Source: Malus domestica
Taxonomy: Eukaryota > Streptophyta > Magnoliopsida > Rosales > Rosaceae
Reading direction: 5' to 3'
DNA: 64,000 bases
NCBI RefSeq assembly: GCF_042453785.1
Contig: NC_091671.1
Span: 40,132,501-40,196,500 of the forward strand
Under the pieces are notes generated by a model that worked only from the letters and a program-made list of their open reading frames with translations, was not told the DNA's origin and did no database searches. Made by a program: the position numbers and the translations under genes. Positions 56,306 to 64,000 of this stretch are shown here, piece by piece; positions within the stretch are counted from its first letter, which is position 1; each line of letters opens with the position of its first letter.

Positions 56306-58500
56306 TGACACACCCCGACCTAGATCGAAGCATGCTAGCCGTCATGTGGGAGTGACCTAACCATGTGCACAGTGCAGAAGCAATAAAGATATCAGGGAAA
56401 TGCGAAAGAATAAAAACCAAACTACTAGCAGTACTAGCTAAGATAGAGTGCTAGTGCGAGATTAAATGTGAAATACACAACTAGAGCATAAATATCCTAG
56501 ATGCAGTCAAGCAGGACAAGTACTAATTGTACAACACCCAAGGGTGATCCTACATTTATGATGTTTTGTCAGAACCCTTGTCGAAATCCTCGTGATCCAG
56601 CAAAGCACTTCTACCTAAAACCTGGAGGGGCGCAAAACAGAAAGTGTGAGTGGGCAAAAACAAAGCTTTTCAAAATCATTTCATTTCTCAAAAGTTCTAA
56701 CCCCTTGCCGTAAAACCTGTATAATTTTCCCAGAAAAATATAATATATGCTATATCAGAATTCATGGTCAGGATGAAAATCCATAGAAATATATCATGCC
56801 AAAGTATCTCAATGAAATGCCATAAGTAATCTAGTTAAATATATCAATGCCAGATATCATAACAACTGGATCTACCTAACTTGACCTGTACGGCTGAGTA
56901 CATAGCTCATAACCAATCTCAATCATATCAAATCAAATCCTGCACACGAGTTGGAACCACCTAAAGTGGTTTGTACGATAGGATTAGGTGTAATATAAAT
57001 ATGCTCTAGTGCTACGATCACGTGAAGACTGTGCGAATAATCGCCGGTCACTTACGAGTCGGAACCACCCAAAGTGGTATGTACGACACCAACACCAAGG
57101 TGCAAGTTTATGAGCTCTCAATACATCACATCATATCTCACATAACTGAAGCAATCACATATATTTAATTTATGAACTTACCTGGCACTTACCTGTGCGT
57201 CCACAACACTAATCATGAATATATGCAACTACTAATGCATAATTAAAATAGGCAAATACTTGCATGGCATTTCCAAAATGTAATTTCATTTAAACACATT
57301 TTCTGGGAAAAATCTCAAGTATATAGGTATATACGGAAAACCAAAAGCCCACTCACTGATATGTCAAAGGGTATTAGCCCCCGAGCCTCGATTGATGGCG
57401 CTCGTCCTCAGGATAGGTCTCATCTATATGCGAAATAACTTAATAAAAGTTATTTAAAGCACATACAAAAAACTAGGAAATAACTTCTCATACAATGCTC
57501 AAATGGGGTTTTTGAATATACCAACGTGATCTACTCAACACCACGAATATCCCCATATTTTTAGAAAAAATTTCCGACCACTCACGTTCCCGCCAAGGCA
57601 TGCCCAAACGATCCTCCATGCGCGGCCAAACCCTAACCGAAACTTAACTGCCGTTAGGAATATTTCGTTAAAACCTTAACATAAATTAATAGCGTTACCG
57701 GACGCCGTTAGAATATTTCGTCAAACTTGACATAATATTCCCTTCTCCTTCCTTGGTTCGCCGGAGTTCGGCACCGGTCACTGCTGCACTAGCCGATTTC
57801 TAGAAAAATTTCAAATCTTCATATCTCCTTCGATTCTCAACCAAAATTCACAAAATTTATACCAAATTGAAGCTTAGGATGAGAGGAACAAAACCTTACC
57901 ACTTTGGGGACCTAAGACCAACGGAATCTCGCCGGAGAAACCTCGATAATCCGACCAAAAATTGAAACTCGCGAACTGGGACTTCCAAACATCCAAAACA
58001 CTCCAACTTTCTTTCCCAAGCTTCGTGAAGATGTTTTAAGGCTTCCTATAACTTTAAAACTCCTTGAAAACTTCGAAATCACGAGTGCATGAACAGTAAC
58101 CCAAAACTGGGTTCTTGGGAAAATGAGGTCTTCACATCCAAATAATAGTATCAATGGATTCCTGGGCTCGCAAGGAACTTGAATATGGTCTCCAAAGGTT
58201 CGATCTGAGGATGAAAGTGAAGGTTCAAGGTTTGTCCGTACAATTGTACGGAAATGGAAGAAAATGCGAGAGGGAGGAGAGAGAGTCAACGGGATAGGGT
58301 GAGGGTATGTGTGTGTGGTCCAGATTGGTCCCCAACCAAAGACAAATAAACTTAAAAAAATCTAATTGGGTCCAATCTGTTAGGAAATGAACTTAATTGG
58401 TCCAAAACCTTAGCTTAAATCACAACCACAACCCAACGCTCAAAGGCATTTTAGACTTTTCACACCGCCGATAAAAAATATTTCGGGACGGGCTGTGACA
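56306..58500. mobile_element. 2.2-kb solo LTR (probably Ty3/gypsy)
   Basis: Starts TGACACACCCCGACC and ends GGGACGGGCTGTGACA, with TG...CA termini and a perfect 5-bp duplication TATGT (56301-56305 and 58501-58505). Other X units keep the empty site (attaatatgtagtttag). Inside is a near-repeat: gagttggaaccacctaaagtggtttgtacg (split here as gagttggaacc and aaagtggtttgtacg) and a second version about 100 bp on. No gag-pol is seen, so a solo LTR or LTR-like unit is the simplest reading. The minus-strand frame at 57912-58289 shows nothing recognisable. Confidence 0.72.
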
Positions 58501-58505
58501 TATGT

Positions 58506-59345
58506 AGTTTAGATTTTGATAAAAGAAAAATTAACAAAAAGAAAAATCAAGTTCAAATATCGTTAAATTAAGGTCTTAAATTGTTGATTACAAGTGTTTA
58601 AATACAAATTATAATAGATTTTGCACGGAAAAAATATCTTTTGAAGGGCATGAATATGATAGTTTGTTGTAGTGGTAAGAGAAATAAAAGAAAATGTAGA
58701 AAAATGGTTGAAATTCTCAGGGGTGGCAGAAAGTCACACCTGACTTTGTGGCTCGTGACTTTCTGCACCCAGGAATTTCAATCATGTTTGTTAATTTTTC
58801 TTTCAGTTATCTTACCACTACGACAAACTATCACATTCATGTTCTTCAATATATATTTTGCCGTGCGTGGAGTCCGACTCGTTTTCTGAGCACCCAGGAG
58901 TTCGCCTCGTTCTAAATGTGCAGAGCCCGCATAGTCTTGTGTGTTCTAAGTTCACCTTGTTCTGCATGTGATGAGGTGTCCGCATCGTTTTATGTGCCAG
59001 AAGCCCATCCCTTTTTTTGTCCATGGAGCCTACGTCGTTTTGACGTGCGCGGAGCCAGCCTCGTTTTCCGTGCGCAAGGCTGGCCTAGATTTGTGTGACG
59101 TATCCCTCCTCGTTTCTCATGCGCGGAGCTCGCCTTGTTTTGCGTGCTGGAAGCCCGTCCCGTTTTCTTGAGCCTAGCCCTCCTTGTTTTGTGTATCAAG
59201 ATTCGCCTCGTTTTGCATGAGTAGAGTCTGCCTCATTTTGCTTGCGTCGATCCCGCCTAAAACCCTACTTTTTGACAAAAATGCAAAACTTCACAGTGGG
59301 GCAACTTAATTTCTAAAACTTCACAGAGGGGTTACTTATCAACTA
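58506..59345. repeat. Repeat X, fourth block (runs into ATPase copy 3)
   Basis: Resumes with tagtttagattttgataaaa, then a full hairpin (58625-58862) and minisatellite (58870-59260). It is truncated at the same point as the block before copy 2 (aaaatgcaaaacttcacagt) and passes into ATPase exon 6. The shared truncation shows that X and the gene fragment were duplicated as one unit. Confidence 0.82.

Positions 59346-64000
<4,655 letters not shown>

Noticed and set aside
57912..58289. 125-codon minus-strand frame in the 2.2-kb LTR-like element
   Set aside because: Nothing resembling gag, protease, reverse transcriptase or integrase is visible.

Overview
The window is plant nuclear DNA. It has split genes with GT-AG introns, AT-rich intergenic DNA crowded with MITEs, hAT, CACTA, TRIM and solo-LTR elements, and plant-only gene families. 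The source is a eudicot; a Rosaceae species (apple or pear type) is my best guess, but sequence reading alone cannot prove it.

Region 1 (1-16.7 kb) is gene-dense. On the minus strand lies a xyloglucan 6-xylosyltransferase gene (XXT1/XXT2 type), then a four-exon AlkB-like 2-oxoglutarate/Fe(II) dioxygenase gene. A three-exon REF/SRPP (lipid-droplet-associated protein) gene follows on the plus strand, and then a very large single-exon TOC159 chloroplast import receptor gene on the minus strand. From memory, Arabidopsis carries an AAA-ATPase (At4g02480), an AlkB-like gene (At4g02485), XXT2 (At4g02500) and TOC159 (At4g02510) side by side, so this looks like a conserved microsyntenic block with the REF/SRPP gene added.

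Region 2 (16.7-23.5 kb) is repeat-rich spacer: a local direct repeat split by a hAT-like element, a complete TRIM retrotransposon, a Harbinger-type MITE and another MITE.

Region 3 (23.7-34.3 kb) holds an intact 27-exon gene for an FHA-domain AAA+ ATPase. I could trace all exons in phase to a 1255-residue product. Intron 3 carries five copies of a ~385-bp tandem repeat, and intron 9 appears to be a GC-AG intron.

Region 4 (34.3-64 kb) is the unusual part. After a hAT remnant comes an array of a ~1.34-kb repeat (called X here), made of a hairpin, a ~29-bp degenerate minisatellite and an AT-rich tail. Embedded in this array are two 5'-truncated copies of the ATPase gene. Both start at the same place in exon 6 and share internal deletions, so they descend from one truncated progenitor that was duplicated together with X. 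Copy 2 can still be read as an open ~726-residue ATPase lacking the FHA domain; copy 3 has lost a splice donor and the pore-loop tryptophan. Younger insertions decorate the array: a CACTA element, a hAT-like element that has picked up exons of an RsmI-type rRNA methyltransferase gene, a copia-type solo LTR and a 2.2-kb solo LTR.

The host genes do not form a pathway: they serve cell-wall synthesis, oxidative demethylation, lipid droplets, plastid protein import and an ATPase of uncertain role. Only the ATPase series is linked by descent.
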